From Castor canadensis (Eukaryota > Chordata > Mammalia > Rodentia > Castoridae): DNA of 64,000 bases. A program made the translations under genes and the position numbers. Below are positions 34,077 through 45,350 of this stretch, one piece after another (position 1 is the stretch's first letter; each line of letters begins with the position of its first letter). The notes under the pieces were generated by a model. It did no database searches. It saw only the letters and a list, made by a program, of their open reading frames with translations, and was not told the DNA's origin. The stretch covers positions 174,551,146 to 174,615,145 of the forward strand of contig NC_133386.1 in the NCBI RefSeq assembly GCF_047511655.1, given 5' to 3'.

Positions 34077-34589
34077 TTATGATGTGTCTGAGGGTGTTTC
34101 CCCTTTGGTCCTGATGGTTTGCTGTTCTGTAAGCTTCCTGCACCTGGGTGACTCTCTGTTAAATGAGGTAGGGAACTTTTCTACTTTTATTCTATTGAAT
34201 AGGTTGTCAATGCCTTTAGTTTTTGCATCTTCTCCTTCTTCTACACATCTTGCATGTTCCATTCATATTTTCTTCAGCATTTCTTCATGATCTTTTATTT
34301 GGTCTAACTTCTCTACTCTGTCTTCAATTCCTGATACTCTTTTTTCTGCTTGTTCTACTCTGTTTGCCAAGCTTTTGATTATGATATTCATTTGGCATAT
34401 TGAGTTGTTTATTTCACATTGATTATTTTTCAGGGTTTCCACATCTTTATTGACTTCCTCTTTCATATCCTGGATAGTATGCTTGATTTCATTCATCTGT
34501 TTGTTTGTATTTTCTTTGAGCTCATTTAATTGTTTATTCACATTCTCTTTAAGGTCAAATACTAACTTGTGTTTCATCTTTGAGGACAT
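34077..34589 (-). pseudogene. L1-B ORF1: coiled coil and RRM start
   Basis: The 108-codon frame at 34,263-34,589 is a heptad-rich coiled coil (LKENVNKQLNELKENTNKQM at residues about 13-32, then repeated N/E/K-rich turns and RVEQAEKRVSGIEDRVEKL). This is the trimerisation region of ORF1p. The following frame at 34,077-34,262 gives the RRM block (CVEEGEDAKTKGIDNLFNRI, KVEKFPTSFNRESPR). A stop or frame change near 34,262 divides them, and the C-terminal domain further down is recognisable only in pieces. Confidence 0.88.
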
Positions 34590-35017
34590 TAATCATCTTT
34601 ACTATTGTTTTTTGGAACTCATTATTTGATAGCTCTTCCTCTACACAGGTATTTGGATCTTTAGTTGTGGAATTGGCTTTTGATGGAGAGCAGTTGTCTT
34701 GCTGTTTCATTCTGCATTGAGATTTATGTAACTGGAGTTGGTTTTGGTTATGGTTTTAATCTCTTTTTCCCTGTAGTTAGTGTTTTGAGTTTATTTATTT
34801 TTTCTTCCTGGAGCTCCAGTATTGATCCTCAGAGAGGGGTATGCTGGATATGTTACCGATTGCAGGGTTCTTGTTGTGGTGCCAATTGCCTCTTTTCTTC
34901 CTTCAGTGAGGGGGATGGAGTTCCCACTCTTTGAAGAGGGTGTGGGGACTCTCTTGCAGTCATAGTGGGGAGTGCTGCATCTCGGTGCCCTGTGGGTGAA
35001 CAGGCCTTCTAGCATCA

Positions 35018-35650
35018 TCAGTACAGCAGATTGCCACTCTGTAGAGGAGCTGTGATGCCAGCTCTTGGACAGGAAATATGTGACTCTCCTGCAAGGAGGT
35101 GTGTTGTGCAGTGCTGGGCTTCTAAGTACCTTGGGGGAATAGGGTCTCTGATGCCACCTGCAGAATAGCAGATTTTAGCTTTCCTCCCCTCAGTGGGGAA
35201 ACTGTCTTTCTCACTCTTTGATGTAGAAGCAAGGGCTCTCTTGTTGTCTGGGACAGTGGAGAGTGCTGGGACTCTGTGCACATGGGGAAGGAAGCTTCTT
35301 GCCAGCAGATTAGCAAGGCCTGGAGCCTGGGGTCCACTTAGGTGTGTGGTGGCAGGTTCCTGGCACTGTGTAGCAGGTTGAGGGTACCCACTGGGCAGCA
35401 AGGCTGTTGGACTTGAATCATCTGGTGCCCAACAGGCAGTGGAAGCCCTGGTGTCTATTTGCATGGGGGTGTGGGCTTCTAGGAGCCACAGCAGCTGTTG
35501 CTGGCTTAAAATAACAGAGCCTGCAGGCAGTGTGTATACCAGAGCCTGATTTCCTGCACAGGCCTCTAAGAGCACAGTTGTGTGGGGCTGCTGTTCACTT
35601 GGGAGAACTGAGCCAGCAGGCAGTGGTAGTTTTGTGGCCCAATTTCCCAC
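35018..35650 (-). CDS. Upstream sense frame in L1-B 5' UTR (210 codons, uncertain)
   Basis: An ATG-started frame upstream of ORF1 on the same strand. It is Pro/Ala/Ser/Leu/Gln-rich with no known domain. It contains a repeat: PAGSVLPSEQQ and PAGSVILSQQQ are 31 residues apart, which equals the 93-bp DNA repeat. Its openness may follow simply from in-phase repetition of GC-rich sequence without stops, since frames are also open on the other strand here. I do not recognise it as ORF0 (which in primates is antisense). I regard translation as unproven and the frame as more likely incidental. Confidence 0.3.
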   Translation of the reverse strand: MGNWATKLPLPAGSVLPSEQQPHTTVLLEACAGNQALVYTLPAGSVILSQQQLLWLLEAHTPMQIDTRASTACWAPDDSSPTALLPSGYPQPATQCQEPATTHLSGPQAPGLANLLARSFLPHVHRVPALSTVPDNKRALASTSKSEKDSFPTEGRKAKICYSAGGIRDPIPPRYLEAQHCTTHLLAGESHISCPRAGITAPLQSGNLLY

Positions 35651-35815
35651 ACAGGCTTCTGGAAGTGCAGTCCTGTGGCACTGCCACCAGCTTAGGAGAA
35701 CAAAGCCTGTGTGCAGCCAGGGCTCTGGGCCCAGTCTCCCACATGGGCTTCAGGGAGCTCAGTTCTGCAGTGCTATTTCCAGGGGAACCAAGCCTAGTGG
35801 CTTGTGCCTTGGGTA
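35450..35815 (-). repeat. 92-93-bp tandem repeat in L1-B 5' UTR
   Basis: On the plus strand, units begin GCCTGATTTCCTGCACAGGC (35,544), GCCCAATTTCCCACACAGGC (35,637) and GCCCAGTCTCCCACATGGGC (35,729). Spacings are 93 and 92 bp. Within each unit follow a CTTCT/GGAAG-type stretch, (A/T)G(C)ACAGTTGTG or GCAGTCCTGTGG, and a GGAGAAC(T/A)(G/A)AGCC block. A weaker unit precedes at about 35,450, and a degraded one may follow 35,815. Confidence 0.85.
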
Positions 35816-36102
35816 ATCTGTGGAGCTACAGGAGCCTTGGGAACTGCTTACATAGGGGTGTTGGTTTTCTTGGAGTTTCAGAATGAAGGTAGCAGGTCTT
35901 GTATTGGGAGGAGCATGGAGCTCCGAGTTTTTGTGTGTGCTTGGAGTGGGACTCACCCCCAAGTAATGGAGCCTGGTGCTGAATGGAGACTTCAGGGGTG
36001 GGGATTTAGAGTGTTGAGCTGTGGGACATTCTTTATTGCTCCTTGCTGGGCTATAAGAATGTCCATAGTCCACCATCTTTCCCCCTTCCTGGCATCAGTT
36101 TC

Positions 36103-38239
36103 AATCTCATTCACACCAGGGAGGCTTCTTAAAATGTCCACAATTGTTTCAATAGACTTGCTATTACTCTGAAGAAAGTAAGAAATATCTTTAACATTCA
36201 GAGCTTGTATCAAGATTAGATCAAATTTACAAAATTAATATGTGAAAGCTATGTGCATATGTTCTTTTTTCTTCAAAATTTGGGCTAAATCTTTTATTGA
36301 GTTCTCAGGATTTAGAACTTTTTCCCCATCTCCCCACACAATATTACTTAACAATGGCTAAAAGTGAAGAGTGTTACTACCATTAGCTAGTCATGTTATG
36401 AGCACTGCTTCTTTTCCTGTGTGATTCAGATGGTCAAGTTTTCCTTATATATTGGTGATCTATCTGTATTCTGTGACTTCACAGCCTTAAGGGAAGGGAC
36501 TATTTAAAATTATCTTTCATACATATCTGAAATTAGCATTTTCTTCTCTAAATCTAAATATTCCAGGGAGTCAGAGTCCATTAAGCTCTTGGTAATTTAG
36601 TAAGTCTGAATTTAGTTGAATCAAAAAGTAATGAGGGCACTTGGTAGCCTTCAGAGATCCATGAAAATAAAGAGAAGCATGAAGGAAAATCTTTAAGATA
36701 GTAACATATACAACTTAGACCGTTTTTCCTTTCTTGACCAAGGCCCATGGATCATTTAACTGTGGCTTGTTTAATAAATATACAGTTGGTGTTGAATAAA
36801 ATTTTCATGTTTTAATGGGAGTGGCATGAGAAATTTCAGAACATACTAAGGGTGGAAAGTGTCATGTATATGTAAATTCACAAGGCAACCATAAAGAGCA
36901 TCCATCCAACAACCTTCTTCATGCTTCTTGCTAATTTTTATTGACTCATCCCTGCTTCTTTTCATAAATTAGCAAAAGGGAGTATTAAGTGGTGATTATG
37001 AGTCTTCCAAATTTCTTCTGGAAACATCTATAGTAGATTAACTATATTAACAAATTGTATTTAGATCTAAAATTAGGTGAAAATTCTTTGGTCTAGTGAT
37101 AATGGCATCATAATGGAGGTAAATGTAGGATAAAAGCATATTAATTTAATGGTGAAAAGATATGAGGTGGGGATGTTTCACATAGTGATGCACCATCAAC
37201 AAGGCTGTGACAAGGATCAGAAAATAGTAAATAAGTGTGTTAATGTCAGATCTATAATATAGGTTTTCCAGGCTTGTCAGGAGTTAGAAGACTACAGACT
37301 CAGTGAATTCTGATTACAAGCACAGAAAAGACACAAGCAATAATTGCCCAGCTGAGTCTTTCCTGAATTTCTTGACCCATAGATTCCATGAGCTGAACAA
37401 ATGATTGCTTTCTGCTTCTAATTTCAGGGCTAATTTATTATACAACATTGGTTACACAAAGTAATCATTTTCTATATTTCAGCTCATTTAATTTGAACAT
37501 GAGTCTCTCAGATTATTAATACCCTTAATTTGTTGTTACCACCCCAAATCTCTTTTGACATACAGTCAATCTACCTGTCTCCATTTTATCTGAGCTCTGG
37601 GTAATATTTGCAATAATTGTACATTCTCTGCCTCTGCAGGATCACAGTGTGTCCTCCAGTCTTCCACACATTTTCAGGATATTAGCTGTTGCTTCATTTT
37701 GTGTATTTCTCCTCTTCAGTCTGCACTCTGAGTGTTTAAATATACTCTCATCTCTATCATCATTATTTTTCTGGTTATTTTACTCAATTCTATGACTTTA
37801 AGTTGATAATATTTCCAATTAATGTATTTTGTCTTTTGTCTTTTTTACTTGGCTCCATAATCATATATTTGTGAATCTTCCTACATTTCCACTTGCAAAT
37901 CTAATAGGTTTTGAAATGATAATTTGATCAAAATAAAAGTATTAACTAATAACTCACAATCCCTACCCCAACAGTAACTGCTGCATTTTCAGTATCTTTC
38001 ATTCTAATCAATGCCCCCCAACCACATAGTTCTTATTGCTAAAAGTATCCTAAATTCATTCTTAGTTCATCTTCTTCCAACAAATTCTTATTGACTATTA
38101 TTGGTAAAATTCTTATTGGCTCTTCTCTAAACAAATTTCAAATGCTATAATTGATATTCTCACTGCTGACTTCACAGAATCAAAGAACCAGTATCTCTTG
38201 TTGAAACTAGTATAAACTACAACTAAATTATTCACTTCT
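36103..38239. other. Unannotated unique sequence
   Basis: Ordinary AT-rich DNA without a recognised repeat or gene. The frame at 35,992-36,213 (minus) begins in this flank and crosses into L1-B; it is chance. Confidence 0.5.
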
Positions 38240-38400
38240 TTTGTTAAAATTTTATTTTTAATTGAAAACCAAAATTACATGTATTTATTGTGTATGACAT
38301 GAAGTTTTGTCATTCTGTGCTGTGCTTTACCACATGGAGTTACCACTTTTGTGAAGAGAACACTTAGCATACACTTTTTCTTTCTATGCTTTCACACTTT
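38240..38400 (-). mobile_element. Old LINE-1 3' end, antisense
   Basis: The plus strand begins ATTTTATTTTTAATTGA and continues TTATTGTGTATGACATGAAG, TTTTGTCATTCTGTGCTGTG and ACCACATGGAGTTACCAC, the complement of a generic old L1 3' UTR end. Diverged, borders approximate. Confidence 0.5.
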
Positions 38401-39749
38401 TCTGACTTTGGTTCATTATTCATACAGCAGTCAAAGGGATGGTAAAATAAAGATATTAGATCATATCTTCACCATCTTAAATGATACTTATACTTTTTCA
38501 TAGCATTTATAGGAAAGATCAAAGTTCACATCATGTCTTTAAAGCCACAAATGGTTTGTCTTCAAATATCCTTTCTGACTTAATTTTGTCTTCACATTAC
38601 CATGGTAACTGGCTTTTGCAGCCTCCCTCAAATTTGTCAAGTTTAGTCTTATTTTAAGATTTTTGTGCTTCTTCAAAGACTGTCTCCTATAATCAAAGTC
38701 TACTAAATTAATGTATGCTACACTATCCTTGTAGAAGAAAGACATAATTAGAAATTCTCAGTAAGGCATTTAAGGAAAGACATCAATGTGCAATCAATCA
38801 AGAAAAAAACAGCAGTCATTGAAGAAATTAGTGAATCATTATGCCACAAACGTATAATAGAATTTTTATTTCTAGCTAATTCACTAATCAAATTACCCAA
38901 TTAACAGCTTCTGTAGGAAGATATCAAACTAGTTTTGAATCAATGATGGAAACTTTCAGGAAAATCTATATTTTAAAGCAATTTAACCTGCAATGCTGTT
39001 CTCCACAAGCATACAAATGGGGTCTTTTTCTATGAACTGCCTTATTTCAGAAAGAGCCTTTAAGACATTTTCAGATGATTTAAAAAGAAATGATGTGTTT
39101 GTTTAGTATACAAATATGGGCACTTACTGCAAATTTCCTTATTTCTTAAGATTGCTTACAAGACATTAAAATGTTCCGTGTACCTTTTATGATTGACATA
39201 AATAAAAAAATTAAAATTATAGATCAAGAAACAAAAAGTTTTTGTGTTTCTTATTACTTCAGTGTAATCTCTTTAAGATTATCATCTCAAACAAATTTTA
39301 CACCTTCTGCACACTTTTTCTGATCACCTATTTTTTTAAAGAAATTGGTCTTATTCCTTTCCTACTCACTTTTTAAATAATTATGATGATTTTGTAATAC
39401 TTAACACAACTTGAAATTATGCCTCTATTTGTTTATCTCCCCCTCTCCACACCCCAGTAAAGTGTTAACTGCTTGACCCCAGAAGACATGTGTCATGATT
39501 TTCATAGTTTGTGTGTGTGTTGGTGTATGTACTTAACTAATATTTTCCAGAACAAATTAATTATTAATGATAGCTTAAAGCACTTAAATAGCTTTTCAAA
39601 GACACATACAGAGTAAATATGATTCTAAGCATGTTTGGTTGCAAAGAGGATCTAACTTTATGAGCATAATGACATTAAATTAGGAACACATTTCTACTAT
39701 TTCTACTGCTAGTGATGGTTCCATTGGTATTAACAGGTGAGGCATTTGC
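38401..39749. other. Unannotated unique sequence
   Basis: No recognised repeat or gene. The 68-codon minus frame at 38,539-38,745 has no identifiable motif. Confidence 0.5.
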
Positions 39750-39758
39750 TATATATAC

Positions 39759-39812
<54 letters not shown>
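39750..39812. repeat. (AT)n microsatellite
   Basis: A 63-bp nearly pure TA alternation with ATAC/ATGT interruptions. It lies immediately beside an antisense B1-like fragment. The 63-codon frame across it (Ile/Tyr alternation) is an artefact of the repeat. Confidence 0.95.
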
Positions 39813-39854
39813 CCCAGCTGAGATTACAGGAATGGACCATCATGCCTAGCATGG
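39813..39854 (-). repeat. B1/7SL-like SINE fragment, antisense
   Basis: The plus strand CCCAGCTGAGATTACAGGAA followed by TGGACCATCATGCCTAGCA is the complement of the 7SL-derived left end (the promoter-bearing start) of B1/Alu-type elements. The rest of the element appears to have been replaced by the adjoining AT repeat. Confidence 0.7.
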
Positions 39855-39924
39855 TTTGTTATATATCTGTTAGCAGTCCTCACCAGTTCTCCTCACTTCT
39901 GTGCTCTGTCCTACACATGAGAAG

Positions 39925-40110
39925 TTAGGAACAGAGTTTGGTAGTAAAGTATACCCAGGTACAAAAGATAGCTTCCTTCATCAAAGCTATGTAACTTTAG
40001 GCAAATCTTTAACTCTAACCCCCTAGGCCTTTGTTATAGCAATAATAAAATTGGTGTTCATTGTATCTTTTAATTATATATTTTGAGAGATGTAGATCAA
40101 AGGATGCAAA
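39925..40110 (+). repeat. Probable MIR, diverged
   Basis: Word order ACAGAGTTTGGTAGTAAAG, ACCCAGGTACAAA, GCTATGTAACTTTAGGCAAA, TCTTTAACTC and CCTAGGCCTTTGTTA follows the MIR consensus. It is weak but collinear over about 120 bp. Confidence 0.5.
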
Positions 40111-43100
40111 TGCATAGAATGAACGGGTTGAAAGAACAAATAATATCTCTCTTATATGATGGAGAGAATGAAATATAAAAGTGTCACTTTACTTGTGCAA
40201 TGCCAGCTACACAATTAACTTTTAAATGACAGTTACCTTTGTGATTATGACTCATATAAATCCAAGTTTTAAAAAAATTTTATCACTTCTCTTTTTCTAC
40301 ATCTGGTACTACTTGTATTAGAAAAAACTTATACTATAAATCTTGGCAGAAGCTAAGAACAGAAAAAATTCCTTAGCACTGAACAAGCATCTCTCTAGGC
40401 AATGGCACATAATGGTGTCTCATCAGTTACCACAGGATCTGAGGGTGGCAGGAATTAATGCAGTTTATCATATGCTAACATGCAGCATTTAGAAACAGTA
40501 AAAATATTCTCCTTCATGGTACTAGATATGTCAGTAATAGATATTGAATAGATAGATCAGGAATAATCTGTACATTGATAATGTTTAGTAAAATATACTA
40601 TTTGATAATTAAAGATCCCTAGTCAAGGAATTACCTTCTCAACTTCTCCATCTGCCCTACTCAACACATTGCCTTATCAAAAAACATCCTCAGAAGCCTC
40701 AACTCAACCAAATATTTCCCATATGTTTTCTCCAAAGCCATTTGGCGTTTTTACTCCAGCCAGATCCTACACATGTCGATGTTAAAGTCAAAGTGCATTT
40801 TTCTTACAATTTGTCTGCTTGATATATACAAACCATAAATTGTTGCTTGGTCATCAAGGTGACTGACGGTCCATCTTACACTGAAGTGTAATATCCAATC
40901 TTTTTTTTTTTAAACTGACAATATGTTACTTTTTGGCATCAGCAAGTCCCAATTGATTTTAGCTGCAAATTAAATGCCCTGATGGTTGTAATATGGTGAT
41001 TTATCACCTAAGTCAGCAGCAATTTTGCTTTGTAATGGATTTAAGCAGAAGGTTGAGAGAAAAAGAAGTGGAGATTTGAAATTCTCAAATGTGCACACGC
41101 TAAGCATGAACATTTCGTAAAGTTTCCAGACAAGAAAGCTACCACGTTTGACTATCAAGGGAGTTTGGGAAACTGAGTTTTTGAAGGCAAAGGACAGCAA
41201 GTGTTTGAGATAAAGTGCTTCACTTTTCAAGTTGCATGCACCTTTGGATTTTTCTTGAAATTACTGAGGTAAAAATACTATTTTGTCAAATTTCATAAAG
41301 TATCTACTGTTCAATCCTCAGATATGAAGTGTTTTATTCCATAGTGTGTAGAACAATGACAATTTGGACAATTGGGCGAAGAAAGTGATTTCAAAAGTAC
41401 TACATGCAGAACTTGGATGTCCCATTCAGAATACAACAGATTAAATAAACAAAAGAATTTGGAGGCTTCTATTCTGAACAGCCTGACCATAGATACAAAG
41501 CATTGGAAGAAGAGAATGTTATGAATTTTCAAGTTATTTTTTATCACTGTTAAATTTCTTAATATTTTGTCTGTATATTGCCGATAAAGGCATGTATTAT
41601 TTTACTAATCTGTTTTAAATTCTTCAAAATAAAAATATGAGAAGCTTAATTTGAGAGTGAATGACACCTGTAGGTGACAGATTTTTACTTTTATCATTTG
41701 TAGTTGCTTGATTGGGTGTCCAAAGCAAAGTATCAAAAACTGGATAGCCTAAAAAACAGAGCACAGCAGTTACCTACTGAAAGAATTTAAAATGCCAAAA
41801 TGTAAGATTCCACAATTACTTTGAAGTCATGCAAATAGAAAGGTCAGGACTTACTTGCAAAAGTGCTGTATAATATAAGCATCTCAGCTCAGAACAGACT
41901 TCAATAATCTTAGGATTTAAGGTATTTAAATTATCTGTTACTACATTGCAATTATTATTATCCATGTTCAAGTTGTCACACCTAGGGTATCTTCCTGAAG
42001 TTTGGACTAAGTCCCTTGATTTGACCCTTGCTGTCTTGGTAGGCATCCTTATAAACTGATGTGAAAAGATATTTCTGGCTCATTCTAGATCTATTCTGTC
42101 CTACAACCACCCAAGTCATTTTTTCAAAGAGTCCTTCAACACTTAGTAGAGGCCAAAATCTGTGGTCAAGAAGCATACTTTGCTTTTGTGGGCTAGAAAT
42201 ATCATAATTATCTCTTCATGTGAAGATTGTCTTTTGCTTAGTACATAAAGGACTTCATTAGCAAAGAGATATTTTTTTACTTAGTAGAGATAATAAATAT
42301 TTCCAGCATGGAATTTAAAAGTCTGATTTATCAAATTAAAATTTGTGAACAGGGAGGATACATTATTTTTTAACTTTATAAGTATATTGTTAGCAAAGCA
42401 AAGAAACTTTGTTAAAGCTGCTTGGATTAGTTTCCACCTCAAGTATTCAGATGAAAAGGGAAAACAGGGCACTATCTACACCAGGCGTCCCTAAGCCCCC
42501 CATTGCCTCCAGAAGACAGTCTTATCACTCAGGCCAAAGGATACCTCTGTGCCTTGGAGGTTAAAGAACTGTGAATATACATGTACAGAAATGTCACAGA
42601 GAAACCCATTAATTTGTGAAATTAATATGTGATGATAATTATAATAATAAAGTACTATCAAGAAAAAAATTTAGAAATTTGTATTTTTTATTTATGTAAA
42701 ATTAATCTATAAATATGATATTCTATATTATATTTTGATGATTTATTAGATTATAATATATATGATTATATAATGGATTTTTTCTTAAATTTTATGAATG
42801 AAGGAATATTTTAAACAATAAGAAAACTGATAAAACTTTAGGATTATTATTAAATTCTTGAGAGTTCAGTCATTTTGTGCTAATTAAGAACATGGATGTT
42901 AAGACAGATATATTTGACACATATTTGATTGTGACAGTGAGGATATTACTAAAATCTTAGACGCTCATTTTCAAATACTAACAGAATTTTAAAGGTATAA
43001 AAGTAGTGTTTCCAATACCCTTAGCACAGTGGTAGTACTTCATAGAATGATAACAAATGATACCTAGCAACAACTGTGAAAGCAAGACTCAAGGGAAAAA

Positions 43101-43178
43101 GTACATTAAAAAGAAGAAATTTACTTGTGTACATGTAATTTGCAAGAGGCAACTCTGAGTGGAAATGCTAGTTAAAAT
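40111..43178. other. Unannotated unique sequence (about 3 kb)
   Basis: No recognised repeat or gene. Chance frames on the minus strand (40,970-41,230; 41,311-41,547; 41,816-42,046) lack identifiable motifs. A few are 76-86 codons long, which is not exceptional over this length. Confidence 0.5.
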
Positions 43179-43308
43179 GAAGGGAAGAGAGGGAGAAAGG
43201 AAAGAACTTATGAAGGGAGGAAGGAGAGAAAGAGACAGAGAAGGGAGAAGGATGTTTAAGAGGAGGAGAAGAAGGAGGAAGGAGAAAAGAAGGAAGAAAG
43301 GAAAGAAG
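43179..43308 (+). repeat. Polypurine GGAA/GAGG-rich tract
   Basis: About 130 bp that is almost purely A and G on the plus strand, with repeated GGAAGGAGA, GAGGAGGAGAAG and AAGGAAGAAAGG-type words. Pyrimidine interruptions are few. The 99-codon Leu/Ser/Phe-rich minus frame over it is low-complexity noise. Confidence 0.9.
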
Positions 43309-43754
43309 TCATGATAATTTAAATAAAAGCATTTTAAACTGAGAGACAAAATTACTTTTATGCTGGTAGTCCATGCTTGAAAAAGCAACTTCTCACATTT
43401 TTTCAGGAGTTAAGACTAGAACAGAACTGAAAGTTGTAGTTTTGATTTATTTCCCAGACAAGTTGACTTCCTTCCCTGTAAAACAATGATCACAAACCAA
43501 GAACAATTCAATTTACTTTTAACAGATTTTATCTACAATTAACATATGATAGCCTCTTTCTTTGAGACTCCCATGTTTGCTAATATTATAGGCTGCCAGA
43601 AAATGGTGTTCATTATTGCCTGTTCTCTGGGATCTTATAAATTGTACAGCATAATTTTTAGACATAGTAGCAGAGTCAAAGTATCAGTTTTGTTTTCACA
43701 GCATTTCCAGTGGTCAAGAATCATCCCCCAAAGCATGCTTTTAAGAAAAGGTGT
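43309..43754. other. Unannotated unique sequence
   Basis: No recognised gene or repeat; the 93-codon plus frame at 43,546-43,827 runs into the following antisense SINE and has no motif. Confidence 0.45.
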
Positions 43755-44036
43755 TTTGGGCAATACTGGGTTTGACCTCAGGCCCTCATATTTCCTAGAT
43801 AGGTCCTCTACCCCTTTTATGCTTTAGTTACTTTTCTGATAGAGTCTGATTTTTTTTTTTTAACCTGAGGCTGCCCTTGATCTGAAATCCTCCAACCTAT
43901 GGCTTCATGCATAGCTGGATTCACAGGTGAAAGCCACCATACTCAGCTTATTTGTTGGGATGAAATCTATCTTTTGGCCTGGGCTGGCCTCAAATATAGG
44001 GATGAATAGAAGTGTCAGCCACAACACCCAGCTGAT
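43755..44036 (-). repeat. Composite B1/ID SINEs, antisense
   Basis: The plus strand starts with an inverted ID-like unit (TACTGGGTTTGACCTCAGGCCC, broken, then CTAGATAGGTCC and CTACCCC, 43,758-43,810). A poly-T run at 43,850-43,861 follows. Then come inverted B1-like words: CTGAGGCTGCCCTTGATCTG, AATCCTCCAACC, TAGCTGGATTCACAGGTG and GGGCTGGCCTCAAATA. Either two adjacent insertions or one composite plus a partial copy. Confidence 0.7.
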
Positions 44037-44980
44037 GATAGGATTTTTTGAACCAACTTTACTTTCACAGCAGTGAAAGTAGCAATGAAGCTATCTGTAT
44101 AGTTGTGCCATTTATTTCTATAACTATGTGGAATCAATTTGTTGATGCATGCCGTGGCCTTCTGTGTATATGATTTTGTATAGAGAAAAGATTTTGCACT
44201 GATGTATTTGAAAATAAATTTTTACTACTAACCTTTCTCTATATTTTAATCTTTTATGGTTGAACCTCTCCTTTTTTGACAAGACAGATTTTTTTTCAGT
44301 GTGTGCCTAGTACTCTTTAGGAACTCTCAAAATAATGTTGATCTAATTATTAACCTGGAAAGTGCCCAGAATATTCAATTATGTTATGTATTCCTATTTA
44401 GATAAGTTGACAGGGTATTTAATGTGACTCAGTAACCCTTCAGAAAGCCAAGATAAGTACAAGTTTAAGTACAAAGACATATTTTAACAGTTTTATAACT
44501 ATGATTCTAGGCTCTTAATATACAATAATTCATATAAAACATATCAGACTAGATAAAATATGAACATTACATAAAAATGCCTAAAGACAAGACTGTTTAT
44601 AAGCACTACATAAAATAAATAAGAGGATAATTAGGACATATTAAGAATTATATCTTATTTTTTAAAATTAGAAATACTTATTAGAATATGGTTGCATAGA
44701 AAAATGTAAAAGTTAACAAGTAATTTTGGTGAGTTAAGAAACCTAGAGTATCTTAGCAAAAACTTATATTTGTTTCTCATAAACGCATACTATAGTACTA
44801 AAAGATTAATATTTATTTTTCCATAAATGTGAAGTTATTGTTTTACTCTTTTTGTGTACTTCAGAGCCTGACACTAAACTATGAGAAGAAGTATTTTATT
44901 TGAGAGACCATCCCACTAACAAGATCATAGGAGAGGTGAGTTCAAAGAGGGAAGGAGGGAAAGTAAAACGGGTATATTTT
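44037..44980. other. Unannotated AT-rich sequence
   Basis: Nothing recognised. Confidence 0.5.
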
Positions 44981-45350
44981 TGCTGTGATTTGAATATGTA
45001 TCCCAAGTTCTTTCATTTAAGCAACTCCCCAAATCATATGTTAATGACATATGAGAAGTGAGGCATGTGGAGGTGATTGTCAGAGCACTCATTAGTGGAT
45101 TAACCCATTAATGGATAATGGTTTACCACTGAATGCTTCCTTACGACAGTGAGTGCTGCGGGGCTGACTCTCTCAAAGGAATCTTCTACCGTGTTATGAC
45201 AGTCAGTTGTCTTCACCAGATGCTTTGTGGATGCTGGTGATAGAAGCCCTTGAACTTTCCAGTCTCCAAAAATGTAAGAAATAATTTTCTTTTCTTTATA
45301 CATAATTCATTTATAGACATTTCATTATAGCAACAGAAAGCGGGATAGAA
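44981..45350 (+). mobile_element. Solo LTR of MaLR type (ancient endogenous retroviral element)
   Basis: The segment starts TGCTGTGATTTGAATATGTA and contains AGTGAGGCATGTGGAGGTGA and a CAGTGAGTGCTGC-like stretch. It ends with CCTTGAACTTTCCAGTCTCC, AAAAATGTAAGAAATAA, then TTTCATTATAGCAACAGAAA. This order is characteristic of ERVL-MaLR LTRs (MLT/MST/THE group). No internal region or coding sequence is present. The copy is diverged and surely inert. Exact subfamily not assigned. Confidence 0.75.

Larger units (their letters stand above)
34620..36089 (-). promoter_or_regulatory. L1-B 5' UTR (internal promoter region)
   Basis: This 1.5-kb region upstream of ORF1 is clearly GC-richer than its surroundings and starts with the AAGATGG-bearing L1 5' end at 36,089. 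It contains a 92-93-bp tandem repeat. On the L1 sense strand there is a 210-codon frame at 35,018-35,650 followed by a 75-codon frame at 34,791-35,018. Antisense frames of up to 122 codons also occur. L1 5' UTRs act as internal promoters; the tandem structure resembles monomer-type promoters known from mouse L1, though the sequence is different. Confidence 0.75.
28685..36102 (-). mobile_element. LINE-1 copy B: essentially full-length, 13-bp TSD
   Basis: TGGCATCAGTTTC occurs exactly at 28,685-28,697 and 36,090-36,102. The L1 reads on the minus strand from 36,089 (GGAAGGGGGAAAGATGGTGG, an L1-type 5' start) to 28,698. In order: a 5' UTR of about 1.5 kb, ORF1 (to about 33,700), ORF2 endonuclease (about 33,640-33,000), the region before RT, RT, and the C-terminal part (to about 29,840), then the 3' UTR. 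It is about 7.4 kb, longer than a typical 6-7 kb L1, partly because of an unexplained 0.5-kb island at 29,130-29,620. Many stops and frameshifts make it a dead copy. The TSD with both termini in place shows a normal target-primed insertion. Confidence 0.95.

Noticed and set aside
35530-35886. 118-codon plus-strand frame in L1-B 5' UTR as a possible ORF0-like antisense ORF
   Set aside because: Position differs from that of primate ORF0, the sequence is low-complexity repeat translation, and overlapping frames in both strands are equally open.
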